Positions 16,944-24,629 of a stretch of 55,181 nucleotides of DNA are shown here, in pieces. The DNA is taken from NCBI GenBank assembly GCA_000996605.1, contig LCOP01000002.1, forward strand, positions 1-55,181. Reading direction: 5' to 3'. This DNA is from Parcubacteria group bacterium GW2011_GWA1_47_8 (GTDB taxonomy: Bacteria; Patescibacteriota; Minisyncoccia; Phycocordibacterales; UBA1550). Below the pieces are notes generated by a model. It made no database searches. It was not told where the DNA came from and saw only the letters and a list, made by a program, of their open reading frames with translations. How positions within the stretch are numbered: the first letter of the stretch is position 1; each line of letters opens with the position of its first letter. The translations under genes and the position numbers were made by a program.

Positions 16944-17719
16944 TTTTTCTTTTTAGAAAGATTATTGAGGCGCGTAGCCTCCTTCCATGAAAGTTCAAAC
17001 GCTTTTTTGAACGCATCGGCAAGCTCCTTGCTTTCGATGATAAGAGAAAATTTTTCAACAAGAGACATAAAAACAATCTTATTGTCGTAAATGTTTATTT
17101 CCGGAGAAAAACTATATTCCCCCGCCGGCACAAGCGCCGATTCGCGGGATTCTTCTTTGTCGTAAGCTGTTCTTTGGCGAGCCTCCTCTGTGTCAGGAAG
17201 AATTGATCGTATGGCAATACCTTTGTCGGCACGTCTTTTGTAATAATCAGGGAAATAGCCGGGAAGTGCTTTGTGCATATTCTCAATCGATGCATACGCG
17301 CGTATCGACTCGCTCGATGTTAGAGTATCTTCATAAGCGCTGATAAGTCCCTCCTTGCCTTCATAGAGCCGTACTTTCGGACGAGGTTTGTTTCCACGAT
17401 AGCGCGATTTGAGTTCCGGAAGAACAGAGTGTATTTGCCCTACAAGATTTTGATATCGTTTTGTTTCCTCTTCAGCTAATTGCAAGAGGCGTTCGGGAGG
17501 AGAGGCAACGTATTTAGTGATGCTATCCTCTTCTTTGTTAATGCTAATGAGGCCTCTTTTTTGAAGTGCTTCAATAATAACATACACCGTGCTTCGGTTG
17601 ATTTGCGACTGGTCGGCAATTTGGGTTGCTGTCGCAGTCTCAAGCTCAAGAAGCGCAAGGTACACAGCAATCTCTTTATCCGAAAATTTAAAATTTTGTA
17701 GTACTTTATCAATATCCAT
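16940..17719 (-). CDS. TrmB-like transcriptional regulator
   Basis: 259 residues from the ATG at 17719; the alternative start at 17737 would lie inside the operator-like palindrome. The N-terminal winged helix-turn-helix (about 5-70: FSDKEIAVYLALLELETATA, then QINRSTVYVIIEALQKRGLI) matches the TrmB family. A helical linker follows (about 75-105) and then the TrmB-type C-terminal effector region (about 110-250, with VRLYEGKEGLISAYEDTL and the phospholipase D-like ligand region). These regulators usually bind a small molecule and repress or activate a neighbouring gene. The two TTGTYA-N5-TAACAA sites upstream are the likely target and imply autoregulation of this gene and the PLP-enzyme gene. 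Confidence 0.8.
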   Translation of the reverse strand: MDIDKVLQNFKFSDKEIAVYLALLELETATATQIADQSQINRSTVYVIIEALQKRGLISINKEEDSITKYVASPPERLLQLAEEETKRYQNLVGQIHSVLPELKSRYRGNKPRPKVRLYEGKEGLISAYEDTLTSSESIRAYASIENMHKALPGYFPDYYKRRADKGIAIRSILPDTEEARQRTAYDKEESRESALVPAGEYSFSPEINIYDNKIVFMSLVEKFSLIIESKELADAFKKAFELSWKEATRLNNLSKKKK

Positions 17720-17720
17720 G

Positions 17721-17737
17721 TTGTTAGCTCTTAACAA
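17721..17737. promoter_or_regulatory. Operator-like palindrome next to the TrmB-like gene
   Basis: TTGTTA-N5-TAACAA lies directly against the regulator's start codon (17719). It matches a second copy at 17774-17790 in both half-sites except one base. The centres are 53 bp apart, close to five DNA turns. Confidence 0.6.
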
Positions 17738-17773
17738 ATAGCTTTACCCATAAGAATACAGGAAGTTATCCTG

Positions 17774-17790
17774 TTGTCAACTATTAACAA
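17774..17790. promoter_or_regulatory. Second operator-like palindrome
   Basis: TTGTCA-N5-TAACAA, in the region between the divergent TrmB-like gene and the small peptide gene. One base differs from the first copy. Its position could allow control of both directions. Confidence 0.55.
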
Positions 17791-17910
17791 CAAATCACTA
17801 ATTTTGTGGATTCAACTTCACATATCACTGTTATTTTCTAATACATTCGGACATTTTTTGACACATACGACTAAATAACGATGTTGATGTTCTTTTTGCG
17901 GAGGTCCATT

Positions 17911-17988
17911 ATGAAACTATCATATACTGATCCCAATTGCCCGGATTGTCCTGGCGACCCCGGTGATCCTCCTTGCGGCGGTGAGTAA
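17911..17988 (+). CDS. 25-residue Cys/Pro/Gly-rich peptide, candidate precursor peptide
   Basis: A short gene too small for routine prediction. The ATG at 17911 has the best ribosome site in the region, GGAGG at 17900-17904 with 6 nt spacing. The frame stays open upstream to an ATG at 17881, but the ribosome site selects 17911. The 25 residues include Cys10, Cys13 and Cys22, prolines at 8, 11, 14, 17, 20 and 21, and a Gly-Asp-Pro-Gly-Asp-Pro collagen-like run, ending PPCGGE. The first nine residues contain no cysteine and could act as a short leader. A TTGACA at 17858-17863 is a possible -35. A strong intrinsic terminator follows 15 nt after the stop, giving a short, separate mRNA. The next gene is a prolyl oligopeptidase. 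I do not recognise a family. A metal-binding peptide or a modified peptide (RiPP) are the ideas to test. Confidence 0.6.
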   Translation: MKLSYTDPNCPDCPGDPGDPPCGGE

Positions 17989-18003
17989 GTAACCTTGCCA
18001 TGA

Positions 18004-18040
18004 GGGCGCCACTTTTTATTTATGAGTGGCGCCCTTTTAA
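18004..18040 (+). terminator. Strong intrinsic terminator after the small peptide gene
   Basis: GGGCGCCACT (18004-18013) pairs perfectly with AGTGGCGCCC (18025-18034) around an 11-nt AT loop, followed by TTTT. It separates the peptide transcript from the prolyl oligopeptidase gene, or acts as a partial read-through point between them. Confidence 0.85.
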
Positions 18041-18096
18041 TTTCATTTGTGTATGTTTTTATCGCTGTGCTCATGATAGTATATAAATTAATATAT

Positions 18097-20163
18097 ATGA
18101 ACTTCCCAAAAACAAAAAAAGAAGAAGTAAGCGATGAAATTTTTGGTATTAAGGTTGCTGACCCATACCGATGGCTTGAGAACACGGAAAGCACTAACGT
18201 ACAGACATGGTTGGATGAACAGAACAATTATACTCGGTCGTCCCTAGACGAGATTCCCGGAAGAGAAAAACTACGTAAGGAATTTGAGCATTTATTTCGC
18301 GAAGAAACAATAGGATTCCCTATCCCTAAAAATGGGCGCTATTTTTATATTAAAAGGAAGGCCAATGAGGACATTGGGGTACTTTATGTAAAAAAAGGGC
18401 TGATTGGAGAGCCTCGAGTGTTAGTTGACCCGAACATCATTTCTAAGGAAAAAGGTTCCGCGGTGAATCTCGCGGGGTATTCGATATCCGAAGATGGAGC
18501 GTTTATTACCTATCGTTTGTCGGAAGCGGCAAATGATATGGCGAGCTTGTACGTTATTAATGTTGAGACAGGAGAAAAACTGCAAGACGTTATCCCCGGG
18601 GAATTCTACCCGACCACTGGATCATGGGCTGTTGATAATACCGGGTTTTGGTATACGCGGAGAAAAGACGGCACTCCCAAAGGAGAAGAAAAATTTCACA
18701 AGAAGGTCTTTTACCATAAACTAGGAACGCCTTTTTCTGATGACGAACTTGTGTTTGGAGAATCTTTTGCAAAGGAAGATTATGTGGGGGCATCAGTAAC
18801 CCATGGCGGACGTTATCTAAAGGCAGGGGTCTCTATCTCTTCCGAAGCATATCGTCGCGGGGAAGTTTATCTTCTTGATCTGGCAAACCCTCAAGCTGGC
18901 TTTGTCCCTATTGTCAAAGATATCAAAGGAGACGAGGACATCTTTTTCCAAGTAGTCATTCATAGAGATTTTGCGTACGTTCTCAGTAATTTTAAAGCTC
19001 CAAAATGGAAAATCGAGAGAGTTGCCATTCCTGACATACAAAAAGGCATGGAAGCATGGGAGGTTGTTATCCCCGAGGATAAAGACCGAACGATTGAAGA
19101 CCTCGTGCTTGCCGGCGAGAAGCTTTTTGTTCTTACCTTGGAGAACGTATATTCAGTGTTGCGCGAATATTCTTTGGAGGGGGAGATAACACGAGAAATC
19201 CCGCTTCCAACGCTTGGCACAGTGAACCGTGCATTAGCAGAGCCTGAAGGGAAAGAGGGATTTTTCAGTTTTGATTCGTTTGCGTATCCCGATACTGTCT
19301 TTCGGATTGATTTTAATACTGATGTGGTTTCTGTATATGAAAAACAAAAGATTACCGTTGATACGTCTGATTTTGTTTCAGAACAGGTCTGGTGTACTTC
19401 CAAAGATGGTACGCGTGTGCCGATGTTTCTGGTTTATAAAAAAGGGCTGGCGATAAATGGTAATGCTCCGACGGTGATGTATGGGTACGGAGGTTTCAAT
19501 ATCAGCAAAACCCCCAGTTTCATGAAGCATATAATTCCGTTTATAGAACGGGGAGGGTTGTATGTTATTGCCAATATTCGGGGTGGTGGTGAATTCGGAG
19601 AGGAGTGGCATAAAGCGGGTACTAAGAGACAGAAACAGAACGTATTTGACGATTTTATTTCTGTAGCAAAATGGTTGATAGAAAACAACTATACAAACTC
19701 AAACCGCCTCGCTATCGCCGGGGGGAGTAATGGCGGATTGCTTGTGGGTGCTGTGATGACACAACGCCCGGAGTTGTTCAGGGCGGTCGTTATGTCTGTT
19801 CCTGTTGCTGATATGCTACGGTATCATTTATTTCACGGAGGGAGACACTGGATTCCTGACTATGGCAGTGCAGAGGACGAAGATATGTTCCCGTATCTTT
19901 TAGCATATAGTCCGTATCACAACGTGAAAGATGGCACACCGTATCCCTCGACAATTATTATAACCGCGGATCAAGACGATCGCGTTCACCCGGGGCAGGC
20001 ATTCAAAATGGCGGCACGACTACAAGAAACAAATATTTCTACCAATCCAATACTCCTTCGTGTCGAGAGAAAGGCGGGACATGGTGGTGCCGTCGATGTC
20101 TCGCGGTATATTAATAAGGCAGTGGACGAGTGGAGCTTTGTTTTCAAAGAGCTGGGAATGTGA
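18097..20163 (+). CDS. Prolyl oligopeptidase (S9A family)
   Basis: Serine peptidase that cuts short peptides after proline; some relatives remove leaders from, or macrocyclise, ribosomal peptides. At 688 residues it matches the S9A length. The N-terminal catalytic half-domain begins with KVADPYRWLE, the seven-bladed propeller covers about 75-420, and the C-terminal alpha/beta hydrolase holds the triad Ser544 (GGSNGG), Asp627 (DQDDRV) and His662 (AGHGG). The substrate-anchoring Arg follows Asp-Asp, as in the family. No signal peptide is present, so it is cytoplasmic. The ATG at 18097 is preferred because the upstream in-frame start at 18022 lies inside the terminator hairpin. AT-rich -10-like sequence directly precedes it. 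It lies 108 bp after the peptide gene, which is proline-rich, and before an ABC exporter. Confidence 0.93.
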   Translation: MNFPKTKKEEVSDEIFGIKVADPYRWLENTESTNVQTWLDEQNNYTRSSLDEIPGREKLRKEFEHLFREETIGFPIPKNGRYFYIKRKANEDIGVLYVKKGLIGEPRVLVDPNIISKEKGSAVNLAGYSISEDGAFITYRLSEAANDMASLYVINVETGEKLQDVIPGEFYPTTGSWAVDNTGFWYTRRKDGTPKGEEKFHKKVFYHKLGTPFSDDELVFGESFAKEDYVGASVTHGGRYLKAGVSISSEAYRRGEVYLLDLANPQAGFVPIVKDIKGDEDIFFQVVIHRDFAYVLSNFKAPKWKIERVAIPDIQKGMEAWEVVIPEDKDRTIEDLVLAGEKLFVLTLENVYSVLREYSLEGEITREIPLPTLGTVNRALAEPEGKEGFFSFDSFAYPDTVFRIDFNTDVVSVYEKQKITVDTSDFVSEQVWCTSKDGTRVPMFLVYKKGLAINGNAPTVMYGYGGFNISKTPSFMKHIIPFIERGGLYVIANIRGGGEFGEEWHKAGTKRQKQNVFDDFISVAKWLIENNYTNSNRLAIAGGSNGGLLVGAVMTQRPELFRAVVMSVPVADMLRYHLFHGGRHWIPDYGSAEDEDMFPYLLAYSPYHNVKDGTPYPSTIIITADQDDRVHPGQAFKMAARLQETNISTNPILLRVERKAGHGGAVDVSRYINKAVDEWSFVFKELGM

Positions 20164-20190
20164 TGCTCATAAAACTAACCCGCCATATGC

Positions 20191-20196
20191 TACAAT
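20191..20196 (+). promoter_or_regulatory. Extended -10 box before the second ABC transporter gene
   Basis: TGC-TACAAT ending 9 nt before the ATG at 20206, which predicts a near-leaderless transcript that starts independently of the prolyl oligopeptidase gene. Confidence 0.5.
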
Positions 20197-20205
20197 ACGG
20201 TTCAT

Positions 20206-22017
20206 ATGTCCGACACAAACGACACCGAGGAAGCCTCGACGGAGCAAAAACCTGAGATAAGGAAAGGCCTACGGGCCATATGGCGCCACGTCCGGCCGTT
20301 TAAGAAAGAACTTGTTGTTCTAGTAGTTTTGGGCGTGGTTTCGGCGATAGCAAATGGATTCGTCCCATACGTTACGGGGCGCTTTTTTGATACACTCATC
20401 AATCTTTCGCAGGGAACAGAAACGTTTACGGCGAGCACATTTCCTCTGTGGGTGGTTTTGCTTGGTGCGTGGGTCTTGGTTCAGCTTGTGGCAAATAATG
20501 TTGATTGGGTCATGGATCGCATGAGAAGGCGGGTAGATATTGGTGTGCATCTCGGTATTCAAACGACGGGGTTTAAACACCTTCTTCATGCGCCCATGGT
20601 GTACCACAAAAGCGTACATATAAATGGGGTAATGCAAAAAATCAGTACTACCGGGTGGCGAGTTTCAGCCATTGTGGGTACAGTCGTGAACATAGCTCCG
20701 CAATTCCTCAGTATCATCATTGGACTTACTCTTGCCGCAAGTATCAATACATTTCTCGCCGGCATTTTGGTTGTAGGGGTGCTTTTGTACATTGCGCTTT
20801 TGTTGAGAATCCTTGCGCCTATCGCGGCGATAGATGCGGCGGCGCACAAGTCGTGGAGTGAGGGTTGGGACGATGTGGCGCAAGCGATAACGCAGATCGA
20901 GAGCGTGAAACAGGCAACTACCGAAGAGTACGAGAGTCAAGCGGTACAGAAGTCATTAAGGGAAAGAACTTATAATTTATGGGCACACATCGAACGCAAC
21001 TGGAGCAACGTCAGTTTCTTTCAACGCATGATCGTGCTCGTAACGCAGTTTACCGTGTTTATCTTTTCAGTAAAATTTATTTCAAACGGCACGATTACCG
21101 TCGGCGAGCTTGTCGCACTCAATGGCTATGCACTGATGTTCTTTGGTCCCTTTGTATCACTCGGACATAGCTGGCAAACGATTCAAAACGGCATCACGGT
21201 GGCGGCGCAGGCCGAAGAGATTTTTGATGGAGAAGAAGAAAATTATGTACCCGAGGGTGCAATAACCCCCGAACATTTTTCGGGCGAGGTTGTCTTTGAG
21301 AATGCTTCTTTTGCATACGGCGAAGACCAGCCGGACGTTCTTGCGGGGGTTGATTTCAAAGTTCATGCGGGGCAGGTGGTTGCATTTGTCGGGGAGTCGG
21401 GAGTAGGCAAGAGTACCGCCATTTCCCTCATCTCCGGATATTATTTCCCGACGAAGGGTCGTGTGCTCGTCGACGGTGTAGATACGCGAAAGCTCGACCT
21501 CATAAATCTCCGCAGAAATATTGCGATGGTCCCCCAGGAGGTAGCGCTTTTCAATGATACGATTAAATCAAATATTTCTTATGGTTCTCCGGATGCATCC
21601 GCGGAGGATATTGCACGTGCTACCGAAGAGGCGCATGCGCGTGAGTTTATTGAAGCACTCCCGCTCAAATACGAAACGATTGTTGGTGAGCGCGGGATTA
21701 AACTCTCGGTAGGACAGAAGCAACGCGTCTCTATCGCCCGAGCAATCTTGCGTGACCCCAAGATCCTTATTCTCGATGAACCAACGAGCGCGCTTGATAG
21801 CGAAACCGAACGCAAGGTGACGGAGGCTTTGGAAAAATTAATGAAAGGGCGCACGACGTTCATCATCGCACACCGTCTTTCCACAGTACGCAAAGCAGAC
21901 CGCATCTTTGTTATTGAAAAAGGGAAGATTGTGGAAGAGGGAAGTCATGACGAACTCATGAAAATCGAAAATGGAAACTACCGCCACCGCTACGAGCTTC
22001 ATATCGGGTTGGTGTAA
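20206..22017 (+). CDS. ABC exporter half-transporter (second copy)
   Basis: 603-residue exporter of the same architecture as the one at 14138-15937. The membrane domain is at about 35-330. The ATPase domain has Walker A GESGVGKST, Q-loop VPQEVALFN, Walker B ILILDEPTSALD and switch His in IIAHRLSTV. The signature reads LSVGQKQRVS and not LSGGQ, so a Val replaces the second glycine of the motif. Such a change can weaken hydrolysis at one site and is common in the degenerate half of a heterodimer, so pairing with the first transporter is possible. There is no C39 domain. It begins 42 bp after the prolyl oligopeptidase stop. Confidence 0.9.
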   Translation: MSDTNDTEEASTEQKPEIRKGLRAIWRHVRPFKKELVVLVVLGVVSAIANGFVPYVTGRFFDTLINLSQGTETFTASTFPLWVVLLGAWVLVQLVANNVDWVMDRMRRRVDIGVHLGIQTTGFKHLLHAPMVYHKSVHINGVMQKISTTGWRVSAIVGTVVNIAPQFLSIIIGLTLAASINTFLAGILVVGVLLYIALLLRILAPIAAIDAAAHKSWSEGWDDVAQAITQIESVKQATTEEYESQAVQKSLRERTYNLWAHIERNWSNVSFFQRMIVLVTQFTVFIFSVKFISNGTITVGELVALNGYALMFFGPFVSLGHSWQTIQNGITVAAQAEEIFDGEEENYVPEGAITPEHFSGEVVFENASFAYGEDQPDVLAGVDFKVHAGQVVAFVGESGVGKSTAISLISGYYFPTKGRVLVDGVDTRKLDLINLRRNIAMVPQEVALFNDTIKSNISYGSPDASAEDIARATEEAHAREFIEALPLKYETIVGERGIKLSVGQKQRVSIARAILRDPKILILDEPTSALDSETERKVTEALEKLMKGRTTFIIAHRLSTVRKADRIFVIEKGKIVEEGSHDELMKIENGNYRHRYELHIGLV

Positions 22018-22052
22018 AAAAAGCTGCATTTGATTTTTGGCGTCATGTTTGA

Positions 22053-22058
22053 TACACT
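22053..22058 (+). promoter_or_regulatory. Leaderless-type -10 box, small helical protein gene
   Basis: TGA-TACACT ends 6 nt before the ATG at 22065, placing the predicted transcription start on the A of the start codon. Confidence 0.55.
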
Positions 22059-22064
22059 CGCCGT

Positions 22065-22295
22065 ATGATTAAAGAATTTTTAATGAAACAGGTAATAAAG
22101 CGTCAGCTCAAGGGCATGCCCGAGGCGGAAATTGATCGCATTATAGGACTCGTGGAAAAGAATCCCGACTTGTTCAAAAAGATTGGCGAGGAGATCAAGG
22201 CAAAGGTGAAGGCTGGTCGCTCGGAAACCGCGGCTTCGATGGAGGTCATGCGCGCGCATCAAGCGGAGCTTCAGAAAATATTGAGCAATAAATAA
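22065..22295 (+). CDS. Small helical protein of unknown function
   Basis: 76 residues, charged and predicted to be almost entirely helical, with Lys/Glu/Ile periodicity. There is no membrane segment, cysteine or catalytic motif. I do not recognise a named family, although small proteins of this style (KNPDLFKKIGEEIKAK) are common in Parcubacteria. It follows the ABC exporter by 47 bp and has its own leaderless-type -10 box. An in-frame ATG at 22083 is a possible alternative start. Confidence 0.65.
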   Translation: MIKEFLMKQVIKRQLKGMPEAEIDRIIGLVEKNPDLFKKIGEEIKAKVKAGRSETAASMEVMRAHQAELQKILSNK

Positions 22296-22382
22296 TAAAA
22301 TATTGAAATAGTAAAATATCAACACAAAAACTCAAAAGGCATTTTTATTTTATTATTGACTATTTAACTACTAACTTCCCCT

Positions 22383-23419
22383 ATGGCACTCGCAATCGGT
22401 ATCGTCGGGCTTCCGAACGTCGGCAAGTCAACCTTGTTTAACGCCTTGACCAAGAAATCGGTCCCCGCGGAAAATTATCCCTTCTGCACCATCGACCCTT
22501 CGGTCGGTGTTGTTGCGGTGCCTGACCCACGCCTCTATCACTTGGCTTCATTTTCAAAAACAAAAAAGACGATTCCCGCGGCGGTGGAATTCGTCGACAT
22601 TGCCGGTCTCGTAAAGGGTGCATCCGAAGGCGAGGGCTTGGGTAATAAATTTCTCGCACACATTCGTGAAGTGGATGCGATCCGGTGTCGGATATTGAGA
22701 CGATTAATCTCGAGCTTATCATTGCAGACCAGCAGACTGTAGAGAAACGCCTCGCTAATATTGAGAAGGACGTGAAGCGCGGCGACAAGGAAGCAGTAAA
22801 AGAAAAAGAAATTTTGCAGAAAATTTTTGAAGCACTTGGGCAAGGGAGGCTTGCGCGTACGGTGATGCTTATGGACGAGGAAGCGCCTTTAGTACGCACA
22901 CTGCATCTCCTTACCATGAAGCCGATTTTATACGTGCTCAATAAAAAGGCAGGAGGGAAAAATTTGGATGAAATAAATGATCTGCGGTACACGGCGCTCC
23001 TTGAATATCTAAAAACACTTGGTGCGCACTATGTGGTAGTGGATGCAGGCGTGGAACAAGAGCTTTCGGCATTTGAAGGAGAAGAAAAAGAAATGTTTCG
23101 CGCGGAGCTTGGCTCGAGGAATGACGGTATCAATGACCTTATTACCAAAGGCTACGAGATGCTTGGGCTTGAAACATATTTTACTACCGGGGAGGTGGAA
23201 ACGCGTGCATGGACTATCAAAAAAGGGAGCACGGCACCGGTTGCAGGTCAGGCGATCCACACGGATTTTAAAGACAAGTTCATCCGCGCGGAAGTTATTT
23301 TCTGGAAAGATTTGCTTGATGCAGGTTCATTTGCAAATGCAAAGGAGAAGGGGCAGTTACGAATAGAAGGAAAGGAGTATATAGTCAAAGACGGCGATGT
23401 GATCGAGTTTCGGGTGTAG
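22383..23419 (+). pseudogene. ychF: Ribosome-binding GTPase/ATPase YchF, disrupted by an internal deletion
   Basis: The N-terminal piece (from 22383) has the P-loop GLPNVGKST and the G3 region DIAGLVKGASEGEGLGNKFL, and reads to HIREVDAI near 22682. The C-terminal piece resumes in another frame at about 22679 (DPVSDIETINLEL) and continues through the helical domain and TGS domain to the expected end, KEYIVKDGDVIEFRV, at 23419. By comparison with E. coli YchF about 19 residues (the HVVRCFEN... strand) are missing, and the frame shifts as if a number of bases equal to 1 modulo 3 were lost. Neither piece would be functional alone. A collapsed short repeat in the assembly would look the same as a real deletion. 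The 87 bp upstream contain only AT-rich repeats (TTGACTATTTAACTACTAAC). Confidence 0.85.
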
Positions 23420-23537
23420 GGGCTAAATTATCTTATCGGACATCGGTCTCTTGTGTAGTGAACTAATACAGATTGTTTGACAAACATGAGGATATTACCA
23501 TGAGTAAAATGCTCATCCATAACTTGTTGTACCCTTA

Positions 23538-23568
23538 CCCCGCTGCTTTTGGCGGGGCTTTCGTTTCT
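23538..23568 (+). terminator. Intrinsic terminator-like hairpin
   Basis: CCCCGC (23538-23543) pairs with GCGGGG (23552-23557) and is followed by CTTTCGTTTCT. It lies 118 bp after the ychF end and sets the next gene's start downstream of it. Confidence 0.55.
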
Positions 23569-23604
23569 ATTGCGTTCTTTGGGGAGGGGGAGTATCATGT
23601 ACAT

Positions 23605-24570
23605 ATGGAAAGATTAAAAACAACACCTAAAGATTTCTTCATTCATTTGGGAGTTCTCGTGTCTTTGTATATAAGCGTGATAAGTATTTTGACGCTCATT
23701 TTTAGCATTATAGATCAGGTATTCCCCAAGGAGTTTAGCTATACTGACCCTTATGCGGGCGGGGTGAGTTTGGCGATGGCGATGCTTCTTGTAGCATTTC
23801 CGCTCTGTGTCCTTTTTACGCGCGCGCTTTCAAAAGAAGAACGTATTTTTCCCGAGAAGCGCAATCTGTGGGCGCGTAAAGCAATCACGTACTGCACGCT
23901 ATTCATTGCAATTTTGGTTGTTGCCATTGACCTCATTGTCCTTCTCAATAGTTTTTTCTCTGGAGAAGAGATTACGATGGCATTTGGACTCAAGATATTT
24001 TCAATTATTGTGGTAATCGGCACTGTCGCTGGTTATTATTTATATGATCTTCGCCGTAAGCCAGAAGATGATGGCGCGCGGGTACGCACACGGTATACAT
24101 ATAGCGCGCTTGCTGTTATTGTCCTTGCTTTCGGTCTTGGATTTTATGTAATGGGTTCGCCGTACACGCAGAAACAAAAGAGGTTTGATGCGGAGCGAGT
24201 ATCTCATTTACAGATGATTCAAAACCAAATCATTCCATATTGGCAAACAAAGAATAAACTTCCGATGACACTCAAGGATCTCGAGGATCCAATAAGTGGG
24301 TTTATGATGCCAGTAGACCCAGACAATAAGTCACCATACGAGTATGTTGTCACAGGAAAATTTTCTTTTCAGCTATGCGCGACATTTGGCAGAGAATCAC
24401 CACTTAGCGCTAGTGCCGGTATTTTTTCTGAGCCAGCTTTGCCATACAAGAATGTAATGGATGAAAATTGGAAGCACGGTGTTGGAAAAGTATGTTTTGA
24501 GCGCACTATTGATCCAGAGCGTTACGAGCTACAAAAAGGACTTTTACCCACACCTACACCGTTTCGATAG
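23605..24570 (+). CDS. DUF5671-containing membrane protein
   Basis: 321 residues from the ATG at 23605, chosen because the DUF5671 domain begins at once (PKDFFIHLGVLVSLYISVIS) and a G-rich stretch (23581-23590) lies upstream; an earlier in-frame start at 23473 would run through a terminator. There are about five membrane helices within residues 10-195. The soluble C-terminal third (about 200-320) resembles pseudopilin-like domains (LQMIQNQIIPYWQTKNKLP). DUF5671 proteins are typical of Patescibacteria and have no known function. Flanked by terminators, so probably a single-gene unit. Confidence 0.8.
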   Translation: MERLKTTPKDFFIHLGVLVSLYISVISILTLIFSIIDQVFPKEFSYTDPYAGGVSLAMAMLLVAFPLCVLFTRALSKEERIFPEKRNLWARKAITYCTLFIAILVVAIDLIVLLNSFFSGEEITMAFGLKIFSIIVVIGTVAGYYLYDLRRKPEDDGARVRTRYTYSALAVIVLAFGLGFYVMGSPYTQKQKRFDAERVSHLQMIQNQIIPYWQTKNKLPMTLKDLEDPISGFMMPVDPDNKSPYEYVVTGKFSFQLCATFGRESPLSASAGIFSEPALPYKNVMDENWKHGVGKVCFERTIDPERYELQKGLLPTPTPFR

Positions 24571-24584
24571 AGGTTTAATTATAC

Positions 24585-24614
24585 AACCCCCCGCTTTGAG
24601 CAAAGCTGGGGGTT
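24585..24614 (+). terminator. Intrinsic terminator after the DUF5671 gene
   Basis: CCCCC-C-GCTTTG pairs with CAAAGC-T-GGGGG (24588-24612) followed by TTT. The -10 box of leuS begins just after it. Confidence 0.8.
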
Positions 24615-24617
24615 TGC

Positions 24618-24623
24618 TACAAT
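24618..24623 (+). promoter_or_regulatory. Leaderless-type -10 box of leuS
   Basis: TGC-TACAAT ends 6 nt before the ATG at 24630; the region immediately upstream is the preceding terminator. Confidence 0.6.
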
Positions 24624-24629
24624 GACAAA

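Noticed and set aside
17871..18227. Minus-strand open frame of 118 codons across the peptide and terminator region
   Set aside because: It crosses a strong plus-strand terminator hairpin and the start of the prolyl oligopeptidase gene and has no family resemblance; it is a shadow of the plus-strand genes.
22660..22700. Programmed frameshift in ychF
   Set aside because: About 19 conserved residues are absent between the two frames, which a one-base slip cannot explain.
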